From Ashinkailepas kermadecensis (taxonomy: Eukaryota; Arthropoda; Thecostraca; Neolepadidae): a stretch of DNA of 64,000 nt. The position numbers and the translations under genes are program-made. Position 1 is the stretch's first letter. Every line of letters begins with the position of its first letter. The DNA lies in the NCBI GenBank assembly GCA_034440615.1, contig JAOTOM010002684.1, positions 1 through 64,000 of the forward strand, read 5' to 3'. The notes beneath the pieces were generated by a model that ran no database searches, was not told the DNA's origin, and saw nothing but the letters and a program-made list of their open reading frames with translations. This document shows, piece after piece, positions 45,256-56,082 of the stretch.

Positions 45256-45664
45256 TCCTGCAGGACCACTCTGAGAGTGCCTACTCCGGAACATGCAGCA
45301 CCACTCTGGGAACGCCTACTCCGGAACATGTAGCACCACTCTGGGAATGCCTACTCCGGAACATGCAGCACCACTCTGAGAACGCCTACTCCGGAACATG
45401 CAGCACCACTCTGAGAACGCCTACTCCGGAACATGTAGCACCACTCTGGGAATGCCTACTCCGGAACATGCAGCACCACTCTGAGAACGCCTACTCCGGA
45501 ACATGCAGCACCACTCTGAGAACGCCTACTCCGGAACATGTAGCATCACCCTGGGAACGCCTACTCCGGAACATGCAGCACCACTCTGGGAACGCCTACT
45601 CCGGAACATGTAGCACCACTCTGGGAACGCCTACTCCGGAGCATGTAGCACCACTCTGGAAAGG
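45256..45664. repeat. 35-bp minisatellite, about 11-12 copies
   Basis: The unit contains GGAACATGCAGCACCACTCT followed by GGGAACGCCTACTCC. Variants GCAG/GTAG and GGGAA/GAGAA are arranged in a two- to three-unit pattern. Edge copies are diverged. Confidence 0.96.
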
Positions 45665-45689
45665 CCTGTGTTCGGTACCTGGAGCACCG

Positions 45690-46450
45690 TTCTCCGGAGT
45701 TCGGAGTCGGGCCTCGGGCAGAGGTCAGAGGATGCGGGGCCCGCGCGGCGGCGGCCGTTTTTGTCGGTCCACCGGCGGTGCGGCGGATCCGCCGCCGCAT
45801 GCCGCCCGCCGCCGCGCCGGCGACACAATGCGCCGCCACACGCCTCGCACGCGCCATTGTGTCCGCCATGCAAATACCCATTCATCGGTGACGACGCGCC
45901 GGCAATGAGCCGCGGTACGTACAGCCGGCCGGATGCCCGACGGAGGCCCGCTTTTCCGCGCGACTCGCTCTGTCGCCGACGAAGAAAACGGGCGCGGCCG
46001 AGCGGTGCCGATCGGCGCCGCCGCCGGTGACGTGCGGCACAGCCGGCTTCGAACGCAGCCGGCCGGCCGCCGGGCGGCTGCGCGCGGTGCGCGGTGCGCG
46101 GCTGCGGGCAGCGCGCTCTGGCCGCGTTCGAAGCCGGCTCACCGCGGCCGAGGTCGGCCAATCGGAGCGTGCGCGTGCGGCGGCCCGCGGCTGCCGCGGG
46201 ATGAGGATCTCGGATGTGTCGATCGACGGAATTGTCGATCGCGCTGCCGCGGCGTGTGTCGCACGGCGAGCAGACGACGTGGGCGTGCGCGCCGACTGCC
46301 GGCCGTGTTTGCGACGGGTGCGACGCACGTTCATGCTTTCGCCCGGCGAGATGCGGCCGGCCGCGGCGCCGCCTGGTCGAGTGTGTCGTCCGCGGCAGGC
46401 GGCCCAATTCGCCATGTCGATTACCAACTGGGTCAAGGCGGATTTTTCCT
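45690..46450. promoter_or_regulatory. CpG-dense island-like block
   Basis: About 760 bp is extremely rich in GC and CpG, more than any other non-tandem stretch here. It includes many GCCGCCG, CGGCCGG and TCGATCG motifs. Long frames are open on both strands and cannot be trusted. It may be a promoter or first exon region, but I cannot point to a defined start site or splice donor. A 16-bp inverted repeat lies at 46041-46056/46124-46139. Confidence 0.4.
46041..46139. repeat. 16-bp inverted repeat
   Basis: AGCCGGCTTCGAACGC (46041-46056) is exactly complemented at 46124-46139. The loop is 67 bp of CG-rich sequence. Confidence 0.93.
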
Positions 46451-47088
46451 ATCTTGGCATGACTCGCCGCAGGACAGTGCACTGTATTACGTGTCTGGCA
46501 GTTCGCACTTGACGTGCTTTGGTCAGGGCATGAGCAAGCGACGCAAAACGTGGCATCTGGTGTTCTGCGTCGCACGACATCTGGTGTTCAGCAAGCTGGT
46601 ACGCTCTTCCGTCGGATCTCTGATAATCCCACAAGTTTGAGCTGATCCAAGCACGCCAGAAAGAAACTGGACACAAATGTCAGCAAGGACAGCTATCTGT
46701 CAAGCGTATTAAGCAAAGTGCATGTCCGCCCCTTTCCATTGAGATGGGTGGGGTCATGTCGTAGTTACGTGTGTTGGGTCATCCCCTGTTGGGACTCGAT
46801 AGGCCTTGGGTCATCCCATTGTAGTTCACGGCGCATTGCAAATGCTATTTTCATTATCTGCGCGTGGATTCTCTTGAAGAGGCGCCTTGATTGTGCACCG
46901 AGAGAAGCATTACCACGCCACGTGTTTGAGCTGACTGAAATGGCCCGGGGCTCACGGCGACTGATGGCGAAAGAATAGTCGTTTGGCCTGTGTGCACCGT
47001 ATTTAGGTGCTATATGCCGAGCTGGACGTGAGAACTGTGGGCGTCTCCACTGTCCAGGCGGATTCATGGCTGGGGGTCGGAGGGGACA
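46451..47088. other. No gene seen; short duplications
   Basis: Short direct echoes occur, such as CATCTGGTGTTC at about 46554 and 46579 and TTGGGTCATCCC at about 46772 and 46807. No exon or element is recognised. Confidence 0.5.
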
Positions 47089-47970
47089 CCAAGTCGCTCA
47101 GACTGGTGTCTCACTTGCAGTGGTGAGTCTCAGTATCTTCATGGCTACACCCTAAATCGGAGTGGTGGGGGGAGGGTTGTCAAGTCCAAGTCGCTGGGAC
47201 TGGTGTCTCACTTGCAGTGGTGAGCAGGGGTGTCGATTTGTATCCTTTTGTGGGGGCCATGGCCCCACCAATGTTGATCTTGGCCCCCAATGCTGATTTG
47301 GCCCCCCAATAACCTATGCTATTGTATGCTGATAAGAAAGCTAAAGGGGAAAAATGAAAAACACCATGCTAAGTAGAAACATTGATGTTAACCAGCATAT
47401 TTTGTACTGAAAAGAAACATATTTGGATTAGATAGTGCACTGACCCTCCACCTTTGCTGAAAAATGTACAATTGTGTGCAAAAACAAACAAAATAGCTGG
47501 AATTCCCTCCGCTGTGGAAGTACAGCTTACATCTTAAAATGTTCAGATTAGCGATGCGGATGCATTTTGAACCAGATTGTCTGAAAGAAAATCTGCTAAG
47601 CAACTAAACAACAATTGAATGGTCATACTGATGTTTGTACACACCACCAATGGCAAAACCACATTAATTCCAAATTAATTCACTGCTGCTCACATTCACA
47701 TTAATTCACACTGCTCTTTTATTTATGTGACTTCACCAGTTATTGGACGATTTTCCCTGTTGTTGAGGATGCTGAAGAAACATAAACATACACATCGTGG
47801 AATAAAAAATGAGAATTTCTGAGATCCGAAAATATAGTGGGCTAAATTCGATGAGTTTTTTGGGGGGCCTAGTGCGTTGGCACTTCGGCCCCCAATGTTT
47901 TTAAAAATCGACACCCCTGGTGGTGAGTCTCAGTGTTTTGATGGCCACACCCTAAGTCGGAGTAACTTCA
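47089..47970. repeat. 97-bp tandem duplication split by a hAT insertion
   Basis: Copy 1 spans 47089-47185. Copy 2 begins at 47186 (CCAAGTCGCT), is interrupted at 47225-47919 by a MITE, and resumes after the 8-bp duplication to about 47970. The interrupted copy, minus the insertion, lines up with copy 1 through TGCAGTGGTGAGTCTCAGT. Confidence 0.93.
47225..47919. mobile_element. hAT-type MITE, 695 bp
   Basis: The ends read CAGGGGTGTCGATTT on the left and, reverse-complemented, CAGGGGTGTCGATTT on the right: 15 of 15 identical. The exact 8-bp target duplication GTGGTGAG lies at 47217-47224 and 47920-47927. The interior is AT-rich. G-rich segments next to both ends contain GGGGGCC and CCCCCAAT. 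No transposase is coded; a 71-codon minus frame inside has no recognised motif. It is probably younger than the other hAT-type elements here, because its ends and duplication are undecayed. Confidence 0.93.
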
Positions 47971-48117
47971 CCGAGTGGCATCAATGCTTGAGTGTGGCGC
48001 CAGGGTTCAGGAATTAGCCAGGACACCGCGCGCATGGTTCTCACCAGCATTCAAAGGTTACAAAACAACAACTCCGGAGATTCTGCCGGAGTTTGTTTAA
48101 TCCACTTTGGCGTACAA

Positions 48118-48952
48118 ACTGAGCCGACAGTGTTTTTATGGGAAGCGCCCGTGTTGCGCAATAGGACAAATATTATTGCCGTCCAGCGTAGTTCCGTCCT
48201 TGCCAAACCGGCTGAACATCGTTTTGCAGTAAATGCCCTGGCTATACCCCTTGATGTAAGATTCACTGTCTTTGGTTATGATTTGCACAATACTGGGAGT
48301 TATTGTCTTGGGATGTATTGGGAGTTATACAAGGTGACACAAAGAGGGCACCGGGAGACACATGGACATCTGGCGACGAAAGGAACAGCGAGACTTCAGG
48401 AGACACAATGGGACGCAAGGAAGCACGAGAAGACACATGATAGTTTTCGGAGACCAGTTGCGTGTGCTTTTTGGTGGAGCATTCCCCCTCCCATGGTTGA
48501 TTTTCTTCCCATGTTTTCTTGATTTACACGGGACCCTACGGAGTTTCCCTTACTGGGATGACTACACATGCATTCCCTTTCACGTGTAACTACACATGCA
48601 TTTCACACCGTTCCTAATAGGTTGCATAACACGTCACACTTGAAGGAGACAAAGAGACAGAATGAGACGGAAGGACACGCGAGGACGCATGCAGGTGCCA
48701 AGCATGCAGGTAAACACAGGACATGCATCGAGATACACGAGGCCACAAGGCGACGTGCGAGCGGCGTCCAGGCCCGAGAGAGCCGTCCCAACAACAAGCT
48801 GGAGATGTGACACCGCGGATTTCACGAGAGTGATTGATTGCAAAGCGAGGTGCAGCCGGCTCGGCCAAGACGGAACTCCGCGGGACGGCAATAATATTTT
48901 TGTCCTATTGCGCAAAACGAGCGCTTCCCCGTAAAAACACTGTCGGCTCAGT
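48118..48952. mobile_element. Foldback-like element with about 110-bp inverted arms
   Basis: Sequence from 48118 (ACTGAGCCGACAGTGTTTTT) to about 48230 matches the reverse complement of 48841-48952 at roughly 85-90% by eye. The match includes TTGCGCAATAGGAC and ATATTATTGCCGTCC. The arms point outward, as in foldback or long-TIR elements. The 600-bp interior has GACACA/GACGCA-rich degenerate repeats and the direct echo ACTACACATGCATT. No clear target duplication was found. Two independent copies of a short repeat in opposite orientation are an alternative. Confidence 0.6.
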
Positions 48953-49059
48953 CGCTATTGATGACAAGCAGGCACGCAATCCGCTAAAATTAAGTGTTAT
49001 TGTCGTTTGGGCGGAAGATTAATATCGCGCTGCAGCAGCTGGTGAGGTTCGGATAAACC

Positions 49060-49490
49060 GGCCGTGTCGAGAGTGATATGTGGAGGTGTCATAAGTGTCG
49101 ATAGTGATATGTGAAAGAGTCATAGGTGTCGATAGCGAAAGATGGAGGAGTCATGGTTGTCGACGATGATATGTGGAGGAGTAAGTAATAAGTGTCGATA
49201 GTGATATGTGGAGGAGTCATATGTGTCGATAATGATATGTGGAGGAGTCATATGTGTTGATAGTGATATGTGGAGGAGTCATATGTGTCGATAGCGATAA
49301 GTGGAGGAGTCATAGTTGTCGACAGCGATATGTGGAGGAGTCATAAGTGTTGACAGTGATAGGTGGATGAGTCATAAGTGTCGATAGTGATAGGTGAAGA
49401 AGTGGTAAGTGTCGACAGTGATATGGTGAGGAGTCATAAGTGTCGATAGTGATAGGTAGAAAAGTGATAAGTGTCGATAGTGATATGTGG
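49060..49490. repeat. 31-bp minisatellite, about 14 copies
   Basis: The unit is about GTGTCGATAGTGATATGTGG followed by AGGAGTCATAA. Substitutions are many and the period is fairly steady. Confidence 0.93.
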
Positions 49491-49544
49491 CGGGGTGGAC
49501 GCCTTGTGGGGCTCCATAGTTGTGTTGACGAGCTGCTCGTGCTG

Positions 49545-49745
49545 GGAGGACTAAGGGATGCAGCTGGGAGTACTAAGGGATGCAACTGGGAGGACTCAGG
49601 AATGCATCTGTGAGGACTCTGGGATGCAGCTGGGAGTACTCAATACAGCAAGGAGTACTCAGGGATGCAGCTGGGAGGACTCAGGGATTCAGCTGGGATG
49701 ACTCAGGGATGCAGCTGATGGAGACTCAGGGACGCAGCTAGGATT
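49545..49745. repeat. 22-bp minisatellite, about 9 copies
   Basis: The unit is CAGCTGGGAGGACTCAGGGA plus TG, with length variants of 15-25 bp. Confidence 0.9.
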
Positions 49746-49979
49746 CAGTATGAAGTGTACTCCAGCTGGGGTGACCGACGGTGTGTCTCCACTTGCTCGA
49801 CTGAGTGCAAGCTCGAGAGCTGACACGGAACGCCCGCAGTCTTACAAAGCAGACAAGTTGGGTTATCCGCTAATGTTAAGACCATCCAGCTGTTGCGCTG
49901 AGTCTGTTGCACTCCCCGAGATCCCTCACAAGGCTATAGAAATACTCTGTTTCTTCCACCCTCCAACTGAACCTCGGCC

Positions 49980-50098
49980 GGCGTCCATCGACGGCCGGCG
50001 TCCATCGGCTGTGGACGGTCGGCGTCCATCGGCTGTGGACGGCCGGCGTCCATCGGCTGTGGACGGCCGGCGTCCACCGGCTGTGGACGGTCGGCGTC
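49980..50098. repeat. 24-bp minisatellite, 5 copies
   Basis: The unit contains GTGGACGGCCGGCGTCCATC followed by GGCT. Confidence 0.95.
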
Positions 50099-50134
50099 CT
50101 GCGTCGTGTCCGCCTCGGCTCCGCTTCCTCCGCA

Positions 50135-50490
50135 TGTAGCCTCTGCCAGGTCTGCCTCGACTCTGTTTCCGTTGTCGGTAGCCTCTGCCAGGTCCGCCTC
50201 GACTCTGTTTCCGTTGTCGGTAGCCTCTGTCCGGGGACGAGTGGTCTAGGGGTTAGATGCTCGTCTCACAATCGAAAGATTGTGGGTTCGAATCTCAGCT
50301 GTCGCTACTCTTTGCCCGCGACCAATCGGCGTGAGAGATTGGCGACGCTATATGACTCACGGTCGACGTGTCGTAAAAACCAATAACCAAGGTAGCCTCT
50401 GTCAGGTCCGCCTCGACTCTGTTTCCGTTGTCGGTAGCCTCTGCCAGGTCCGCCTCGACTCTGTTTCCGTTGTCGGTAGCCTCTGCCAGG
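50135..50490. repeat. 42-bp minisatellite interrupted by a SINE
   Basis: Units starting TAGCCTCTGCCAGGTCCGCC occur at 50137, 50179 and 50221 and, after the SINE, at 50393, 50435 and 50477. The fourth unit is split by the insertion at 50232-50390. Confidence 0.95.
50232..50390 (+). mobile_element. tRNA-derived SINE with target duplication
   Basis: The A box TGGTCTAGGGG (50242-50252) fits TRGYNNANNGG. The B box GGTTCGAATCT (50285-50295) matches 10 of 11. Between them CACAATC-GAAA-GATTGTG forms a perfect 7-bp stem with a GNRA loop. A non-tRNA body follows, with GCGTGAGAGATTGGCGACGC, which recurs in the copy at 53160. The element is flanked by a 13-bp direct repeat, GGTAGCCTCTGTC (50219-50231 and 50391-50403). 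Both copies share the variant CTGTC where other array units have CTGCC, so the repeat is a true target duplication, not array periodicity. Mobilisation would need a partner LINE's reverse transcriptase. Confidence 0.88.
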
Positions 50491-50669
50491 TGTGCGATCG
50501 CTCCGCTTCCGCTGCACTCGTGTCCGACGGCGTTAGATGTCGGAGAGTGTCGACACAGAGTGTCGACTCTGTGCTGGTCCGTGTCGGTGCACGCCGACCT
50601 TCGCCCGACGACCATGCCTCGAGTGGAGCTCTCGTCGTCAGCAGAACTCGTGCTGCCCCACCGTGTTCG

Positions 50670-50800
50670 CAGCTGCCGCAGCTGCCGGGCTGACGCAGCT
50701 GACGCAGCTGCCGGAGCTGCCGAGCTGACGCAGCTACCACAGCTGCCGCATGTGCCCCAGCTGCTGCAGGTGCCGCACCTGTCGAGCTGACGCAGCTGCC
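50670..50800. repeat. CAGCTG-rich degenerate repeat
   Basis: Irregular 6-9-bp units of CAGCTGCCG, GAGCTGACG and the like occur over 130 bp. Confidence 0.8.
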
Positions 50801-52332
50801 AAGCTGATACTGATGGCGGCGGCGGCGTCGCTGTTACCTGCCGGCAGCTTACTAATTGGCTGGCAAATACCATCAAGATCTCTTCTCACCACACACAGTG
50901 CACGGATCTCTCCTGCTCAAGGGTCGTTAGCACCGGTGGCGAAGCTGAAGACCATAAGCTGATCTCGCGGCTGGCTGTGCGCCGTGAATGCCGTCCATCA
51001 GTCTGCTCATTTCAGCGTGACGGATATTCCCACATCTAACGCCGTCCATCCTCCAACTGTAGGGATTTCACTTTGGACGCGAGCTGGCCCAGCAAGTATG
51101 CTACACTCATTAAGCATATTTGGTAGGAATCCATGGGTACGTACATGAAGAAATTATTGGCGTCGCGTAAGGCACTCAGAGGACCATTGTTGTCAGTACA
51201 CGCCCACAGAAGTAGCGTCAGGACGGAACATTGTTGACGGAACATTGTTGATGTGGCCAGCCGAATTATTGGTGTGGTGGGCCGCCACACCTGCCCGGTC
51301 GTGGTCTACAACTAGTGGCGTACCCAGAAGGCTGGTTTTCGACCGGTATGGGGAACGGGACATTTGCGAGCGGTCTGGTGTTGATGCCGTCGAGTCTTCG
51401 CCTTAGGGAACCATTGTTCAGATGGCCGCAGCCTTATAAACCAAACCAGTTCAGACTGGACCTTGTTTGTTTGTGAGGGTTAAAAAGTTTTTTTTCTTGA
51501 TTCAGGGCACTGAATTTGTAAAGCTTAATGTCAAAATAAATGTTGTGAAACTATGCATTGATTAGGCTATGCTAGAATGGACCGAAGTTTCCAGTTTTTT
51601 AGACGTAAGGCAAAATATTCAAAACATCGAGATACAAAGCCTTTGATTTGATCGGTTACATTACCAAGGCATCCTCCACGCGAAGGGCAATCTACTGAAA
51701 ATAAAATAAAATTACTAGAAATGCCAAGCAAAGTAAGTCCTGGATGGATGATCGCCGCAAACCCTAAGGAATAAATAAGATAAGCCCATTTATTGAATAG
51801 ATGATAACACGTGAGAAAGCATCAGAGTGAACATATTTCGGGCTCTCCTGTGGCGAATTATTCATTGAAGAATACCTGCTTTTTGTCATGAAATCAGCTG
51901 AGCGCAGTGGAACAGTGAGTTGACGATGTGCGCTATTCCTGACAACACGGATCATCACGCTTACATACACTCCCTCATTAAACCATTTCCTGCAGCTACG
52001 AGCAGCAGTTCCTAACACGCTATCGATGGGGCTCCAAGACCATTTGCACATTGATGTGGAATATTCGCTCTCCCCTTCTAACTGGGTATCTATTTCACAG
52101 ACCGGGGTGAGATTGGTCAGAAAGTCAGCGGGGTGATGAACTTAGGTACTCCAAATCTCTTGCGACCTGGACTTTGTTAGTCACGGCCGGTCGAGGCCAA
52201 ATGATGAAAATTCGACGCTCAGGGAACACTTCAAATAGACAAAGAGTCTTCAGAACTGATCGCCTGATACGAACGAAGCTTTGTGGGATGGCGGTTCGCA
52301 TAATAAGCTTACTTGCGTATCCTGTAGCCCAC
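50801..52332. other. No gene seen; one orphan hAT-like terminus
   Basis: TAGTGGCGTACCCAGAAGG at 51313 looks like the left end of a hAT-derived MITE (CAGTGGCGTACCCAG type), but no matching right end was found downstream. The remainder is AT-rich unique DNA. Confidence 0.4.
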
Positions 52333-52458
52333 ACATGTTAGCATGTGTCTATCGTGCACCTTAGCATTGTACACCTTGGCGTGTGTACATTGTACACCGT
52401 AACATGTGTCCATTGTACACCTTAGCATGTGTGTATTGTACACCTTACCATGTGTCAA
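52333..52458. repeat. About 25-bp repeat, 5 copies
   Basis: Units contain TTGTACACCTTAGCATGTGT with one- or two-base variants. Confidence 0.93.
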
Positions 52459-52795
52459 GTCCCGTGCTTTTCTCACGTGAAAGCCTATTATTATCCCGCT
52501 GAGAATCCAGCGCCTAGAGTATAATCTATCCTGACCTCATCTCACTCACTTCTCCATCTCGACTCGGTCGCTCACACTCACACTTAATCACGCACTTGGT
52601 TTCACTGAGCTACTAACTCAGACGCCGGCTTAGTTAGCCACGCAATCGCTTGCCAAACTACTTAATCACCAACCCATTCGCAAAACCGATCACCCACTTG
52701 ACGTACTCACTTTGGATCTCCGGGCTTGCTCGTGGCTGATTGGCATTAGCCACTGGGCGACACCTGTAGGTACACATGCGCATGGATCGAATGTT
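52459..52795. other. No gene seen
   Basis: Unique sequence with scattered CACTCA and CTCACT motifs that foreshadow the tetranucleotide tract. Confidence 0.55.
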
Positions 52796-52930
52796 CATTC
52801 ATTCACTCACTCACTCACTCACTCACTCACTCATTCATTCACTCACTCATTCACTCACTCACCCAGTCACTCGCTCATTCATTCAACTACTTACTCACTT
52901 ATTCAACCACTTATTCACTTATTCACTGCA
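52796..52930. repeat. (TCAC/TCAT)n tetranucleotide tract
   Basis: ACTC and ATTC tetranucleotides are mixed, degenerating to the right. Confidence 0.95.
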
Positions 52931-53159
52931 TTTTACTGCATGTACACTTACGCACTCTGCCGTGCATATGAGATATTCCATCTCGCTCAATATTTGGAGA
53001 GATAATCCGTCTGACTGAAGCTATTTCAAGCACAGTCACGTTGAAATATCGTAACACCCATGCAAAGTGTCAAGGTCGGTAAGTGCACACGAAGCATCGG
53101 ATCGACATCCCTGCACAGTCATGTATGACTTCAATCACGTTAGTACCAGGTATTCCTTA

Positions 53160-53340
53160 GGGGCGAGTAGCATAGGGGCAAGGCGCCTGCCCGTCTCTCA
53201 GCCGACAGGTTGTGGGTTCGAGTATCGCCTGTCGCTACCCTTCACCCGCGACCGCCCAGCGTGAGACATTGGCGACGCTATGTGACACAAAATAGGCGAC
53301 TCGTCGCAAAGCCATTAACTACCATCACCAACACCAACAC
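53160..53340 (+). mobile_element. tRNA-derived SINE, second copy
   Basis: The A box TAGCATAGGGG (53168-53178) fits the consensus. The B box GGTTCGAGTAT (53215-53225) matches 9 of 11. The stem between the boxes is largely preserved with changed bases (CAGCC/GGTTG around GACA). The body shares CCCGCGACC, GCGTGAGA.ATTGGCGACGC and TATGTGAC with the copy at 50232. The tail is a CACCAACAC-type simple repeat. No clear target duplication was found. Confidence 0.8.
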
Positions 53341-54019
53341 CACCAGATGGTGGATATATCATTGAAATGTATCATTTAACAAGTGTCCAAAATATGAAAA
53401 GAAATAGTTCTAAGAAGGTCATCTGTATGTTTCCATTCTGTATATAAGGTGGGTGGTGTGTGATTAATATTTGGTTCAGCCATTCATTGCTTTGATGACA
53501 GCGTGGAGAGAATAAATTGAAAACCGCCGTAACAAGGTTGCATGACAGCAGAAACCATGGATGGGAATGTGATGGGAAAATATGGCAACATCACTACCAA
53601 CTGCTTTTCGATTGCAAGAATCCATGGATGGGGAATGTAATGGGAAAATGTGGCAACATTGGTATGAACCGCTGTTCGATTTCAAAGACTTAGATACTGC
53701 ACTGGCAGCGAGGTCAGATGGAGCCTGAAGCACCAACTATCGCGAAAATGTGCACTTCCATCTGTTTGCATTATCACGCTATCACGCTGTTCCTTTCGCA
53801 ATTTGCGACTCATGGCAGCATCGCCTCCAAGCTGCCCTCAGAAGAGTGTAGCCGATCAGCGCCCGCCCGGCGGACAGACACAATGAGAGATGGCCAACTG
53901 CACGCCCGATCCACTGTGCTGTCGCGGAACACGATTAACCTTGTTGAAGGTGATAAGTGTGCAAGTTTTTGCGTTCCGTTTTTCTGCGCGGCGCGGCGTT
54001 ACTGCCGAGCCTGGTTTGT
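53341..54019. other. No gene seen; short duplication
   Basis: A roughly 90-bp diverged duplication containing AACCATGGATGGGAATG/ATCCATGGATGGGGAATG and ATGGGAAAATRTGGCAACAT occurs at about 53555 and 53630. Confidence 0.65.
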
Positions 54020-54130
54020 ATGACCGTTGCGTTGGGCTCGGCGGCCGCCGAACCTTTTTGTGCCCGGCCGAAACATAATGACCCCACGCCGGTCGCGTTC
54101 GCCCTGACGTCGCATTCCTTCTCGTTTCAG
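54020..54130 (+). CDS. Weak exon candidate ending at a back-to-back splice motif
   Basis: The ATG at 54020 opens 37 codons (MTVALGSAAAEPFCARPKHN...) that end exactly at CAG|GTAAGC (54130/54131), a near-consensus donor. With upstream non-ATG codons the frame reads like a signal peptide, but a stop lies 21 codons before the ATG and no earlier ATG exists. The CpG content is high. The last bases, TTCCTTCTCGTTTCAG, also form a good acceptor, so this may instead be a recursive-splice (ratchet) site in a long intron, with no exon at all. Confidence 0.15.
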
Positions 54131-54820
54131 GTAAGCGCCGCGCGAGCCGGTCGGTGTTCTGCCTCCGCGCGTCGCCAGTGTCATCTACCGGCCGGCGCGG
54201 CAACTATGCTCGCCCACGCGAGGGCGCCACCGGCGTGCGCTGCCGACCCGCAGCAAACGGTGGATGACCACCTGTGGGAACGCGCCGACCGCTAAGTCAA
54301 TTAGCGTGCAGCTCACAGTAGTGACCGTAGGTGAGCTGATGGACTGTGGCGGCACCGACGCGCTCACCTGCGCGTGAGTGGCTCGAAAACGAAACCCCGG
54401 TGCCGGAGACTTGAACACTCGTCGTCCGTCTGGGTACTTTGTCGTGTTCTGGGCACAGGACTTCGACTCGTCTCACAGTCTGCAACCGCTATGAGCTTTT
54501 CCACTAGCAGTGGCCACGCTGAGAATCTGCTTCCGGCCTTCAAGGTGTCGGAGCGTGTCCACGGTCGTGGGCATCTCGGGGCCCGATCTGGGTTCCTACC
54601 CAGTCCCGCGAGCTTGCGACCAGGTCCCGGAACAGATTCGGAACAGTTCAGGGGCCATCCTCGGGCAGTGGCTCGGTATTCTCGACCTGTCTGCTTCTGA
54701 AGTCATTCTACCGTGGTCGTCAAGGGCCGCATCACCGGCACATCACAAGAAGCGCGGCACAACTTCTGAGGTCCATTCTTTCCATTTACGACGCCTGCTC
54801 CTAAACGCCAAGTCAACTGT

Positions 54821-54871
54821 GAGGTATTGGTATTGGTATTGGTATTGGTATTGGTTTTGTATTGGTATTGG
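54821..54871. repeat. (GGTATT)n hexanucleotide repeat
   Basis: Seven or eight units with one imperfect copy (GGTTTTGTATT). Confidence 0.95.
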
Positions 54872-55651
54872 TTCCCTGGCACCCGGTGTGCCTCACGGTA
54901 CCGTCACGGACGCTGGCATTCTCCATGCAACTCCGATCGAGCATTGGCCTATAATTGCGAAAGGTTCCAGTTGATACCTAAGCTCGTTGGAGCGACAGGC
55001 CGTCTGACATCGATGTCGACAGCCCCTGTGTCGGCCACGTATGTGCCATACCAAACAACGAGCGCCGCCGACAGGAACGTGACGCGACTGCTGACGTCTA
55101 GCCAATGCTGCGTGGCATCCGTGACGCAATCGTCACAGCACAGGCGTCTTGGATGGATCAACAATGGCCTGGCTGACTCGAGTGAGAAATGTGTTTACAC
55201 AATGGTGCGCCCGATAGTTATTCCTCCGGAATCCAAGGCGCCAAGGGTTGAAGATCAGGAGTTGAAAAGATCTGCAAAACATACAATTGGTGTTGTCAAG
55301 CTAAGGAACTCTGGCGAATGAATGCTAATGCATTGCCATTGATAGTTTGCGACCATGTCACCCGCAAAGTTTTCTGTTTCTGTCAAAACGGCGAAGCCGT
55401 TTTCAAAGGAACGACCCTTGCTTCCATGACTCCCCCCTGTGTCCGCTACTGTTCTGAGCCATGCTGAGCTCGGATCGTTCACCACAACGATCGCGAATAA
55501 GCCTCTCCGATGTCAAATGTGTCCTTGAAACGAGAATCCGCACATATAGGGTCCTCGGGCGATCAGTCATAATCCAGCAACCGGTTACCGGGGATACATA
55601 GCTCGGTGCCTCCTCACGAACATTCCTAGAAGTGTCCGCACGAAATCTACA
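54872..55651. other. No gene supported
   Basis: A plus frame (to 55321) and a minus frame (55485-55255) are non-repetitive but show no recognisable domain or splice context. Confidence 0.4.

Positions 55652-56082
<431 letters not shown>

Noticed and set aside
45631..46640. Frames of 161-314 codons on both strands
   Set aside because: They overlap each other in CpG-dense DNA with few stops in any frame; composition alone explains them.
50232..50310. Functional tRNA gene
   Set aside because: A and B boxes are good but no acceptor stem or normal T stem forms. The sequence continues as a SINE body shared with 53160.
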